Source: Vulcanimicrobiota bacterium (GTDB lineage: Bacteria; Vulcanimicrobiota; Vulcanimicrobiia; Vulcanimicrobiales; Vulcanimicrobiaceae). From it: DNA of 64,000 nt. The notes under the pieces were generated by a model. It searched no databases and was not told where the DNA came from. It saw only the letters and a list, made by a program, of their open reading frames with translations. Location: NCBI GenBank assembly GCA_003168375.1, contig PMSI01000001.1, positions 186,001 to 250,000 of the forward strand. The letters run 5' to 3'. The position numbers were made by a program, and so were the translations under genes. Below, in pieces: positions 25,061 to 32,316 of this stretch. Each line of letters opens with the position of its first letter. Position 1 is the stretch's first letter.

Positions 25061-25552
25061 GTGGCACGGACGCGGACCGTCGTTTCGCTGTCGGCGCAGC
25101 TCTTGGTTCTGGTCGTGATCGCGGCAGCGTTCTTCATGCGGACGTCGCCGGTGGACGGGTTGTCGATGGAGCCGCGCGTGCACGCTGGTGAGATCGTCCT
25201 GATCAATACGCTCTCGTATCGCTTCGGGCCGGTGCGGCGGGGCGACGTCGTCGCGTTCCGGCACGATGCGCCCACCGCAGAGACGTACATCAAGCGCATC
25301 GTCGGTCTCCCGGGCGAGCGCATCGAGGTCCGCGAGGGCGTCGTCTTCGTCAACGGCCGCGAGCTGGCCGAGCCGTACGTACAGTTCCGCGACAAGCGCA
25401 GCGCGCCCGTCCTCACCGTTCCGCCGCGCGCGTATTACGTGCTGGGCGACAACCGCGCCGACAGCGACGACTCGCGCAACTGGGGCGTCCTACACGACAC
25501 CGACGTCGTCGGCAAAGCCCTGGTCGGCATCTGGCCCCCGCGAAAACTCTGA
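25061..25552 (+). CDS. lepB: Signal peptidase I (second copy, minimal)
   Basis: A short paralogue of 163 residues: one membrane anchor (AQLLVLVVIAAAFFM), serine in VDGLSMEPRVHAG near residue 36, lysine in YIKRIVGLPGER near 79, and LGDNRADSDDSRNWG near 130. The serine motif reads Gly-Leu-Ser-Met rather than Gly-Ser-Ser-Met. Eighteen bases after the first copy, so they are one unit. Two tandem copies may divide the substrate range. Confidence 0.9.
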   Translation: MARTRTVVSLSAQLLVLVVIAAAFFMRTSPVDGLSMEPRVHAGEIVLINTLSYRFGPVRRGDVVAFRHDAPTAETYIKRIVGLPGERIEVREGVVFVNGRELAEPYVQFRDKRSAPVLTVPPRAYYVLGDNRADSDDSRNWGVLHDTDVVGKALVGIWPPRKL

Positions 25553-25553
25553 C

Positions 25554-26357
25554 ATGCCGGACGAACCGTCGCTGCGAACGACCGTACAACACTACCCCGG
25601 CCACATGGCGACCGCGACTCGCAAGCTGGGGGAACGGCTGAAGATCGTCGATGTCGTGATCGAGGTGCTCGATGCCCGGCTTCCGCGGTCGTCAGCGAAT
25701 CCGGCGCTCGACCGGCTCGCGGCCCACAAGCCGCGCCTGATCGTGCTGGGATGCGAGGACCTCGCCGACCCGCACGCGACGCGTGAATGGGTCGAGTGGA
25801 ACGAGCGCAACGGACGGACCGCGATCCCCGTGAACGGCAGGGACCAAGGTTCGGTGAAGCGCATCGCGGCGGCGCTCGGCGTGCTGGCGGCCGGACGCGG
25901 GGCGACGCGGGCGATGGTCGTCGGCATCCCGAACACCGGAAAATCCTCGATCATCAACGGTCTGCTCCGCCGGACCGCGGCGAAGACCGCGGACAAGGCC
26001 GGGGTGACGCGCTCGCTGCAATGGTTCCGCATTCAGCCGAAACTCGAAGTGATGGATACACCCGGGATCTTAGTTCCGAAGATCGCGACGCCGGAAGCGC
26101 AGTGGCAGCTCGCTCTGACCGGCGCGCTGCCGCGCGAGCGCTTCGACGCCGAAGAGGTGGTGGAACGGTTCGTCGCCTGGGCGCACGAGCGCCACGCGCA
26201 CCGCAACGTGCCCGATCTCGAAGCGTTCGCGCGGGCGCGCGGCTTCGCACGGCGCGGCGGTGAGGTCGATCTGCACAATGCGGCCGGCGCGTTCTTGAAA
26301 GATTTCAACGACGGAAAGTTCGGGCGGATCACGTTCGAGCGCCCGGAGGCCGGCTGA
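25554..26357 (+). CDS. rbgA: Ribosome biogenesis GTPase RbgA/YlqF
   Basis: A circularly permuted GTPase of 267 residues that acts late in 50S assembly. It starts HYPGHMATATRKLGE near residue 12, the usual N-terminus. Motifs in permuted order: a G4-like region around LGCEDLADP, where NKxD would be expected and Cys-Glu-Asp stands, G1 VVGIPNTGKSSIINGL near 125, and G3 MDTPGIL near 167. The start ATG lies one base after lepB. The altered G4 is worth noting but the rest is canonical. Confidence 0.9.
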   Translation: MPDEPSLRTTVQHYPGHMATATRKLGERLKIVDVVIEVLDARLPRSSANPALDRLAAHKPRLIVLGCEDLADPHATREWVEWNERNGRTAIPVNGRDQGSVKRIAAALGVLAAGRGATRAMVVGIPNTGKSSIINGLLRRTAAKTADKAGVTRSLQWFRIQPKLEVMDTPGILVPKIATPEAQWQLALTGALPRERFDAEEVVERFVAWAHERHAHRNVPDLEAFARARGFARRGGEVDLHNAAGAFLKDFNDGKFGRITFERPEAG

Positions 26358-27097
26358 TGGCGTCGGCGGAAGCGGGGCGCCGCAAGAAACGGAACGCCGA
26401 GCTGCGCGAACGCCGGCGGCTCGACCGGCTGCACCTCTTCGAAGAGCGCGCTCACGCGTCGGGTTACCTGCTCGTCGGCGGGATCGACGAAGTCGGGCGC
26501 GGCCCGCTCGCCGGGCCGGTCGTCGCCGCCTGCGTCGTCACCGACGGCTCGCTCAGGCTGCGCGGCCTCAACGATTCGAAGCAGGTCGCGCGGGAAGTGC
26601 GCGAGTCACTCGCCGTCGAGATCAAGGCGTCGTGCATCGCCTGGGCGATCGGCGAGGCCAGCGTCGAGGAGATCGACCGGCTCAACATCTACTGGGCCAG
26701 CATCCTGGCGATGGAGCGCGCGCTCGCGGCGTTGCACGTCGCGCCGGAGTATCTGCTGACCGACGCCGTCCGGATCAAGTCGTGGCTCGGCCCGCAGGAA
26801 CCGGTGATCAAGGGCGACGCGAAGTGCGCGACGGTCGCGGCGGCGTCGATCGTCGCGAAGGTACACCGCGACGCGCTGCTGGTCGCGCTGCACGAGACCT
26901 ATCCGCAGTACGGCTTCCACCAGCACAAAGGCTACGCGTCGCCGCAGCACATCGCGGCGCTCAACGCGCACGGACCGTGCGCCGAGCACCGGCGCGGGTT
27001 TTGGCGCGTCCGCGCGGCATGGGACGCGCTCCCGGGGATGGAGCAGTTCGTCGACGCCGAGCGCGTCACGCTCGCGGGAGAGGCCGTGCCGACGTGA
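26357..27097 (+). CDS. rnhB: Ribonuclease HII
   Basis: Cleaves RNA in RNA-DNA hybrids and at single ribonucleotides in DNA. The active-site signature GGIDEVGRGPLAGPVVAA near residue 37 contains the DE pair; a further aspartate is in EYLLTDAVRIK near 133 and another in SIVAKVHRDALLV near 173. The start codon overlaps the rbgA stop (TGATG). A basic N-terminal extension (RRKKRNAELRERRRLD) of about 25 residues precedes the catalytic domain. Confidence 0.95.
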   Translation: MASAEAGRRKKRNAELRERRRLDRLHLFEERAHASGYLLVGGIDEVGRGPLAGPVVAACVVTDGSLRLRGLNDSKQVAREVRESLAVEIKASCIAWAIGEASVEEIDRLNIYWASILAMERALAALHVAPEYLLTDAVRIKSWLGPQEPVIKGDAKCATVAAASIVAKVHRDALLVALHETYPQYGFHQHKGYASPQHIAALNAHGPCAEHRRGFWRVRAAWDALPGMEQFVDAERVTLAGEAVPT

Positions 27098-27432
27098 ACC
27101 GCGCGGAGCGCGGGCGCGCGGCCGAGGAGGTTGCGGCGGCGCTGCTGGAGGCGCACGGGTACCGCATCGTCGGGCGCAACGTCCGGCTCCCGGGCGGCGA
27201 GATCGACATCATCGCCCGCGAGGGCGACACCGTCGTCTTCGTCGAGGTGAAGGCGCGGGCCGGCGGCACGTTCGGCAGCGCCGTCCAAGCCGTCGACGCC
27301 CGCAAGCGCGCGACGCTCCGCGCGATCGCGAGCGACTGGCTGCAGATCGCGGCGCCGCGCGCCAAGGCGCGCTTCGACGTCGTCACCTTCGACCGTGGCC
27401 GCGCACGCCTGCACCGCGGAGCGTTCGGATGA
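27094..27432 (+). CDS. YraN family (UPF0102) nuclease-like protein
   Basis: 112 residues of the restriction-endonuclease-like fold: GRAAEEVAAALLEAHGYRIV near residue 8, then GEIDIIAREGDTVVFVEVKA near 37, which holds the Asp/Glu-x-Lys catalytic pattern. Found next to rnhB in many bacteria, as here with a four-base overlap. GTG start at 27094; the longer frame lies within rnhB. The role in vivo is uncertain. Confidence 0.9.
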   Translation: MNRAERGRAAEEVAAALLEAHGYRIVGRNVRLPGGEIDIIAREGDTVVFVEVKARAGGTFGSAVQAVDARKRATLRAIASDWLQIAAPRAKARFDVVTFDRGRARLHRGAFG

Positions 27433-28745
27433 CGGCGCTGACCGGGCAGACGCTGGCCGGCCGCTATCGGGTCGACGAACTGATCGGCCGCGGCGGGATG
27501 GCCGACGTCTACCGCGGCGCCGACGTCGTCCTCGACCGCGCGGTGGCGATCAAGGTGCTGACCGAGCGCGACGACGGCGAGCGCGACCGCTTCTTGCGCG
27601 AGGCGCGCTCGATGGCACGGCTCAACCACCGCAACGTCGTCGCCGTCTACGACGCCGGCCGCGACGCCGGTTCCTCGTACATCGTGATGGAGCTCGTCGA
27701 AGGGCGCACCCTCGGCACGGTACCGGCGCACGAGCTGACCGTGCACACGGCGATTCGGCACTACATCGAGATCTTGGAAGCGCTGGAGTACGCCCACGAG
27801 AACGGCGTCGTCCACCGCGACGTCAAGCCGGCGAACGTGATGGTGCTGCCGAGCGGCGCCGTGAAGGTGATGGACTTCGGGCTCGCGCGCCGCACCAGCG
27901 ATATGTCGAGCGCGTCGAGTGCCGGCGAGATCGTCGGGACGATCGCGTACTTGCCGCCCGAGCGCTTCCTCGGCAAAGTCGCCGACGCGCGCAGCGACCT
28001 GTACTCGGTCGGCGTGATGCTGTACGAGACGTTCACCGGGGTGCTGCCGTTCAAAAGCGAGGCCGACGATCTGGTCGCGGTGATCTTCGCGCACGTCAAC
28101 GAACCGCCGGCCACACCACGGAGCGTCAACCGCGCGGTACCCGCGCAGGTGGAGCGCATCATCCTCCGCCTGCTCGAGAAGGAACCGGACCGCCGCTACC
28201 AGAGCGCGCAGGAGGTCGTCGACGAGCTGCGGCCGCTGGTCACCGGCCCGGTCGAACCTACCGATCCGGCGATGCATCAGCCTCCCTCGCCGCACGCCGC
28301 CGCGCGCTCCAAGAGCACCCAGCCCGAGTCGGAAGAGCGCAGGACGATCGAGGCCGACGCACGCGAGGTGTTGGCCCGGACGTTCGGCCGCTCGAGATTG
28401 GTCGACATCGGCTACTCGGAGACGCTGGCGGGGATGCTGGCGACGCGCAAACGCGACTATCCGGAGGCGGCACGCGCCTATCGCGCGGCGCTCACCGCGT
28501 TCGCCGACGCCAACAACGACCCCGAGCGGGCAAAGACCGCGCTGAAATACGGGACGATGGTCCTCCAGCGGGCGAACGAGGCCGAGAGTGAGGGCACGAT
28601 CACGAACCGGCGCGAGCTTTCCGATGCCGTGGACATCCTGACCGACGCGCTGCCGAGCTTCCGCGGACGCGCGATGCTCAAGGAGCTGGAGGAAGGCGAA
28701 CGCCTCCTGTACGCCCTGCAGCGAACGCTGATCCGCACGCGGTGA
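27429..28745 (+). CDS. Serine/threonine protein kinase (PknB-like, soluble)
   Basis: The kinase domain occupies residues about 10-270: glycine loop LIGRGGMADVYRG, VAIK lysine near 42, catalytic loop VVHRDVKPANVMV near 133, DFG at MDFGLAR near 152, and YSVGVMLYETFTG in the F-helix region. A Pro-rich linker follows and then an about 160-residue helical region (YPEAARAYRAALTAFADANN) like TPRs. There is no membrane segment or PASTA repeat, so it is a cytosolic kinase. Coupled to yraN by ATGA overlap. Confidence 0.92.
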   Translation: MTALTGQTLAGRYRVDELIGRGGMADVYRGADVVLDRAVAIKVLTERDDGERDRFLREARSMARLNHRNVVAVYDAGRDAGSSYIVMELVEGRTLGTVPAHELTVHTAIRHYIEILEALEYAHENGVVHRDVKPANVMVLPSGAVKVMDFGLARRTSDMSSASSAGEIVGTIAYLPPERFLGKVADARSDLYSVGVMLYETFTGVLPFKSEADDLVAVIFAHVNEPPATPRSVNRAVPAQVERIILRLLEKEPDRRYQSAQEVVDELRPLVTGPVEPTDPAMHQPPSPHAAARSKSTQPESEERRTIEADAREVLARTFGRSRLVDIGYSETLAGMLATRKRDYPEAARAYRAALTAFADANNDPERAKTALKYGTMVLQRANEAESEGTITNRRELSDAVDILTDALPSFRGRAMLKELEEGERLLYALQRTLIRTR

Positions 28746-28751
28746 ACTGAG

Positions 28752-28964
28752 GTGCGTTCGCGTCAGCCGATGGTGTATGGCTACCGCGCCACGTTCGGGC
28801 TCGGTTTCATCCTGCTCGGCGCGTTGACGCTGTGGCGGGTGGCGACGGTCCCGGTTCCAGCGGGAAACAAGATCATCGGCGTGGTCCTCGCCGTCGCGAT
28901 GATCGCGCTGGGCGCCGCACGGATCGTTCAGTACCTCCGATACCGGCGCCGGATCGGCGGATGA
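28752..28964 (+). CDS. Small two-span membrane protein
   Basis: Up to 70 residues with two hydrophobic helices (ATFGLGFILLGALTLWRVA and IIGVVLAVAMIALGAARIV) and a basic tail (RYRRRIGG). It lies between the kinase and MATE genes, with six bases to the former. Start may be GTG-free ATG at 28779 region or the GTG at 28752; length is 64-70 residues. No family recognised. Confidence 0.55.
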   Translation: MRSRQPMVYGYRATFGLGFILLGALTLWRVATVPVPAGNKIIGVVLAVAMIALGAARIVQYLRYRRRIGG

Positions 28965-28980
28965 CGCAGGCCGAGCCGGC

Positions 28981-30336
28981 GTGAGCGCGATCGACGCGCT
29001 CGAGTACCGTGACGCCGGCGCGGCGCTGCGGCGGCTCGCGACGCCCAACGCGTTGGCCCTGATGACCGATCAGCTGCTGGGGATCGTCGACACGATCGCG
29101 ATCGGCGCGCTCGGCACCGCGGCGCTGGCGGGGATCACCGGCGCCGTCGGCGTCTTCATGGTGTTCGGGATCGGGCTGTTCGCGTTCTCCAGTGGGATCC
29201 GAATCGTCGGCGCTCAGGCGATCGGCGCCGGTCAGAGCGAGCGCTTCGGCGCGATCGTCCGCGCGGCGACCGTCGTGCCTCTGATCATCGCCGCGGTCAC
29301 TGCGCTCGCATCCCTCGCCGGAGCACGCCCGCTGCTCCACGCGATCCTGCCGGCCGGAGCGCCGCTCGACGCCTCGGCGCACTATCTGATGCTGCGCTGC
29401 GCGTGTCTGCTGCCGATGGTGTGCAGCGGCATGCTGGCGGTCGCCTTCGCGACCGCCGGCGATGCGAAGCCGACGCTGCGGCTGCTGCTCGTGATCAACG
29501 CGGTGCACGTGCCGCTCGTGTTCGTCCTCGCGCTCGGTGCGCTGACGAACCATCCGTTCGGGATGACCGGTGCGGGGGTTTCCTCACTGATCGCGGAGAT
29601 GGTGGGGCTGGCGTACATCGTGCGCGAGGCGCGGTTGCGGCCGGAACTCGGAATCTTCTCCTCGCGCTCGATCGACCGCCGCCTGGTGCGGCTGACCGCC
29701 TCGGTCAGCTGGCCGGAGTTCGTCTTCCTCGTGCTGCAGATGGCGCCCGATCCGGTGATCGTGGCCATGCTGGCGCCGTCCGGGACGCAGCCGGTCGCCG
29801 CGTTCCGGGCGCTCTCGCTCGTCAGCGACATCACGTGGTCGCTCCCGGGCGCGCTCGGGGAAGCCTCGGAGATCGTGCTCGGCCAGCGCATCGGCGCCCG
29901 CGACTACGACGGCGCGAAGGTGTTCCAGCGCTCTGCGACGCGAATCGCCGTGCTGCTGTGCCTGGGTGTTGGCGCACTCGTGGCAGTCTTGGCGTGGCCG
30001 CTCGCGGCGATCTGCACGCTCAGTCCCGCGCTCGCGACGCTCGCCGCCGCGCCGCTCGCGGTCCATGTCGGCGTGACGCTGCCGCTGAAGGGCTACGCGA
30101 TGACGGTGCTGGCGCCGATCCGCGGCGCCGGCGACACCCGCTTCGTGATGGTGATGGGGATCGTGACCACGGCGGTCGCCCTGGCGGGGATCGTCGTCGG
30201 CGTGCGCGTGCTGCACCTTGGGCTCTGGTCCGTTCCCTTCGGCTGGATCGCCGGCTGGCTGGCGCGCAGCGTGGTGACGACAGCGCGCCTCAACAGCGGA
30301 GATTGGCAGCGCCGCCGGCTCGCACTGGTGCAGTAA
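28981..30336 (+). CDS. MATE-family multidrug/metabolite efflux transporter
   Basis: A 451-residue protein with about twelve membrane helices in two halves. Family features include ALMTDQLLGIVDTIAIGALG near residue 25 (the first-helix motif with the Asp in the middle) and the repeat-like LPLKGYAMTVLAPIRGAGDT near 365. Uses a sodium or proton gradient to export cationic or peptide-like compounds. It ends at the first half of the regulon operator, and directly precedes the radical SAM cluster, so it could serve as that cluster's exporter, though it has no operator of its own. Confidence 0.9.
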   Translation: MSAIDALEYRDAGAALRRLATPNALALMTDQLLGIVDTIAIGALGTAALAGITGAVGVFMVFGIGLFAFSSGIRIVGAQAIGAGQSERFGAIVRAATVVPLIIAAVTALASLAGARPLLHAILPAGAPLDASAHYLMLRCACLLPMVCSGMLAVAFATAGDAKPTLRLLLVINAVHVPLVFVLALGALTNHPFGMTGAGVSSLIAEMVGLAYIVREARLRPELGIFSSRSIDRRLVRLTASVSWPEFVFLVLQMAPDPVIVAMLAPSGTQPVAAFRALSLVSDITWSLPGALGEASEIVLGQRIGARDYDGAKVFQRSATRIAVLLCLGVGALVAVLAWPLAAICTLSPALATLAAAPLAVHVGVTLPLKGYAMTVLAPIRGAGDTRFVMVMGIVTTAVALAGIVVGVRVLHLGLWSVPFGWIAGWLARSVVTTARLNSGDWQRRRLALVQ

Positions 30337-30364
30337 CCGCCTTGTAACTGCGGTGTCCGATACT
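30333..30364 (+). promoter_or_regulatory. Regulon operator/promoter 1: GTAAC-N6-GTAAC plus -10
   Basis: GTAAC at 30333-30337 and 30344-30348 form a direct repeat of 11-bp period. Ten bases later GATACT (30359-30364) fits a -10. The same repeat and spacing occur upstream of the genes at 35275 and 37021. SARP and PhoB-type winged-helix activators bind such repeats in place of a -35. Confidence 0.7.
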
Positions 30365-30390
30365 GATCGTGTCCCAGGGGGATGGATACG

Positions 30391-30693
30391 ATGCTCGATG
30401 AGATTCCGACAACGCTCACCTATCCGGCCGGCACTTCCCGCGCGGCCGGAACCGTGACCGATCTAACGACGCGCCGCCGCCGCGACGACGTCCTGAGCAC
30501 GATCACGCTCGTCTTCGACGGTATTCACTTCGGCACGTTTTCGATCTCGGCACCGTACACGAGAGGCAAGCCCATCATGCTCTACCTCGTTCGTCAGGCC
30601 GAAGACTCGGGCGGTGAGGATATTGCCGGCCCGATCGACTGCCTCCTGACCGACGACGCGACCCTTTCCGCGGACCTGGACGTCGCCCGGTAA
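30391..30693 (+). CDS. Small protein of unknown function, first gene of radical SAM operon
   Basis: About 100 residues starting MLDEIPTTLTYPAGTSRAAG, without signal peptide. The middle is beta-like (STITLVFDGIHFGTFSISA) and the end acidic (CLLTDDATLSADLDV), with one cysteine. An ATG at 30382 is also possible but touches the AGGGGG ribosome site, so 30391 is preferred. It is six bases before the radical SAM gene and directly behind regulon operator 1. It could be a substrate or a leader-binding accessory; I see no known domain. Confidence 0.65.
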   Translation: MLDEIPTTLTYPAGTSRAAGTVTDLTTRRRRDDVLSTITLVFDGIHFGTFSISAPYTRGKPIMLYLVRQAEDSGGEDIAGPIDCLLTDDATLSADLDVAR

Positions 30694-30699
30694 GATACG

Positions 30700-31719
30700 G
30701 TGTTCGTCCATCCGCGAGTGCTTTCACTCCTCACGACGCGACGCTGCACCGCTGCTTGCGATCATTGCTGCATCGGGGCGAGTCCGAAATCGACTGGTTC
30801 CATACCGGTCCCGCGTATGCACGCGCTGATCGACGAGGCGAAACGCATTCCCTCCTTCGAACGCATCGTCTTTAGCGGCGGGGAGTGCTTCCTGCTCGGA
30901 GCCGACCTCGACATGCTGGTCGCGCATGCGCACCGCGCCGGCTTCGCGACGCGGGCGATCAGCAACGGGTACTGGGCTATACACGACCGCGCGGCTCGTG
31001 AACGCATGCGGTCGCTGCGCGCGGCGGGCCTGGACGAGATCATGCTCTCGACCGGCACGTTCCATCAACGATTCGTGTCCCCGACACGAATCGTCAACGC
31101 TGCGCGTGCGGCGGCCTCGGCCGGGATATCGGTGCGCGTCTCCGTCGAGGTATGCGATCAGTCCACGTACGACGCCGCGAGCCTCATCGACGATCTGGCG
31201 GACCTCGTCGCGACGGGCTCGGTGTGCGTAGCGCAAGATCCATGGATCGCCGATGCGGGCGGCCGCGGCTCGACAACCTTGACCCACGACCGCGTACCGG
31301 CGGAACAACAGGCATCGGCGAACGGGCGCTGCGCCCAGATTTTCACGATCGTCACCGTGACTCCGGATCAAATCCTGACCGCGTGCTGCGGGTTTCCGAC
31401 CGAAGAGTTGCCGTCACTCCGTATCGGATCGATTGAAAACCGGGCGCTCGACGACGTCCTTCGCGATGCGCCGAACGAACTGTTCAAAATGTGGCTGCAC
31501 GTCTCGGGTCCGGCCGAGATCGCCGGTTTTGTGGCGCGCTACGTCCCCGGTTACAAGCTGCCGCCGGCAGCGTCCATCTGTCAAGTATGTGTCGCGCTTC
31601 AGCGCGATTCGACCGCGATGAACGTCGTCGCCGAGCACGGCGGCGACGTCGTGCAGGAGATCACAGCCGCGTTCGTTCGGCTTCAAACTCATCACTCGTC
31701 GACCGCATTTTTGCGCTAG
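30700..31719 (+). CDS. Radical SAM protein with C-terminal cysteine cluster
   Basis: 339 residues. The N-terminal radical SAM motif is RRCTAACDHCC (Cys16, Cys20, Cys23), and IVFSGGECFLLGADL near residue 50 provides the Gly-Gly-Glu SAM-binding strand. The C-terminal part has further cysteines: NGRCAQ near 208, TACCGF near 227, and SICQVC near 293, a pattern like the SPASM/twitch domain of peptide-modifying enzymes that hold auxiliary Fe-S clusters. Enzymes of this type form thioether, C-C or other crosslinks in peptides. The neighbours are small proteins and a C39-like peptidase, consistent with peptide modification. Start is GTG. Confidence 0.85.
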   Translation: MFVHPRVLSLLTTRRCTAACDHCCIGASPKSTGSIPVPRMHALIDEAKRIPSFERIVFSGGECFLLGADLDMLVAHAHRAGFATRAISNGYWAIHDRAARERMRSLRAAGLDEIMLSTGTFHQRFVSPTRIVNAARAAASAGISVRVSVEVCDQSTYDAASLIDDLADLVATGSVCVAQDPWIADAGGRGSTTLTHDRVPAEQQASANGRCAQIFTIVTVTPDQILTACCGFPTEELPSLRIGSIENRALDDVLRDAPNELFKMWLHVSGPAEIAGFVARYVPGYKLPPAASICQVCVALQRDSTAMNVVAEHGGDVVQEITAAFVRLQTHHSSTAFLR

Positions 31720-31728
31720 GAGAATCGC

Positions 31729-32304
31729 ATGGCAAAGCAACTGCCGCTCAACGTCACCCTCGATACGATAGCCCTCAAAGGTTTCGGCGTCGATCAAACC
31801 AGCACCGGCCAGTCGATCACGTACTACGACGGGGGACCGCTCTACTGTCATGCCGACCCCGATGGGCAGGGGGGAATCACGATCACCGTCGATGAGAACG
31901 CTCCGAGCTCGTTCACGCAGACGAGCGGCCCGGTCAAGACCGTGATCGTCCAGTACCGGGCGGGCGTCGCCGGCCAAACGCAGACGATCACCTGGAACAC
32001 GGTCGCCGCCGGTGCGGTGTACGACCCGGCGAACCCTCTCGAACATCATCTCGTCATGACGAACGATCTGAAGCACGCGACACTTCAGATAACGAAGCCG
32101 GCGAGAGGTCTCTCGACCGCCAACACGCTCGGATTGGTCGTGGTCGGCAGCCAGATCACGGGAAACCTGCCCGAGGGCTATTTCGTGCGCATCCCGATGA
32201 ACATGAACCCGGCGGTCGATCCTACGGAATTCTCTGCGATCAGCATCGCATGGGGAGGCGCGGGCGGCATGGCGGGCCCGATCGGCGGCGGGAGCATTCC
32301 CTGA
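31729..32304 (+). CDS. Unknown 191-residue protein with Gly-rich C-terminus
   Basis: Starts with a strong ribosome site (AGGAG seven bases before ATG) directly after the radical SAM gene. No signal peptide. Residues 1-150 look beta-rich (GGITITVDENAPSSFTQTSG, VIVQYRAGVAGQTQTITWN), and the last 18 residues form a Gly-rich tail, AWGGAGGMAGPIGGGSIP. That tail could be a substrate segment for the enzyme or a flexible linker; this is inference. It contains one cysteine only. No family recognised. Confidence 0.7.
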   Translation: MAKQLPLNVTLDTIALKGFGVDQTSTGQSITYYDGGPLYCHADPDGQGGITITVDENAPSSFTQTSGPVKTVIVQYRAGVAGQTQTITWNTVAAGAVYDPANPLEHHLVMTNDLKHATLQITKPARGLSTANTLGLVVVGSQITGNLPEGYFVRIPMNMNPAVDPTEFSAISIAWGGAGGMAGPIGGGSIP

Positions 32305-32316
32305 GCGGCGGTCGAG

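Noticed and set aside
27066-29048. 660-codon open frame on the minus strand
   Set aside because: It lies over the yraN, kinase and small membrane genes in shadow frames and has no motif.
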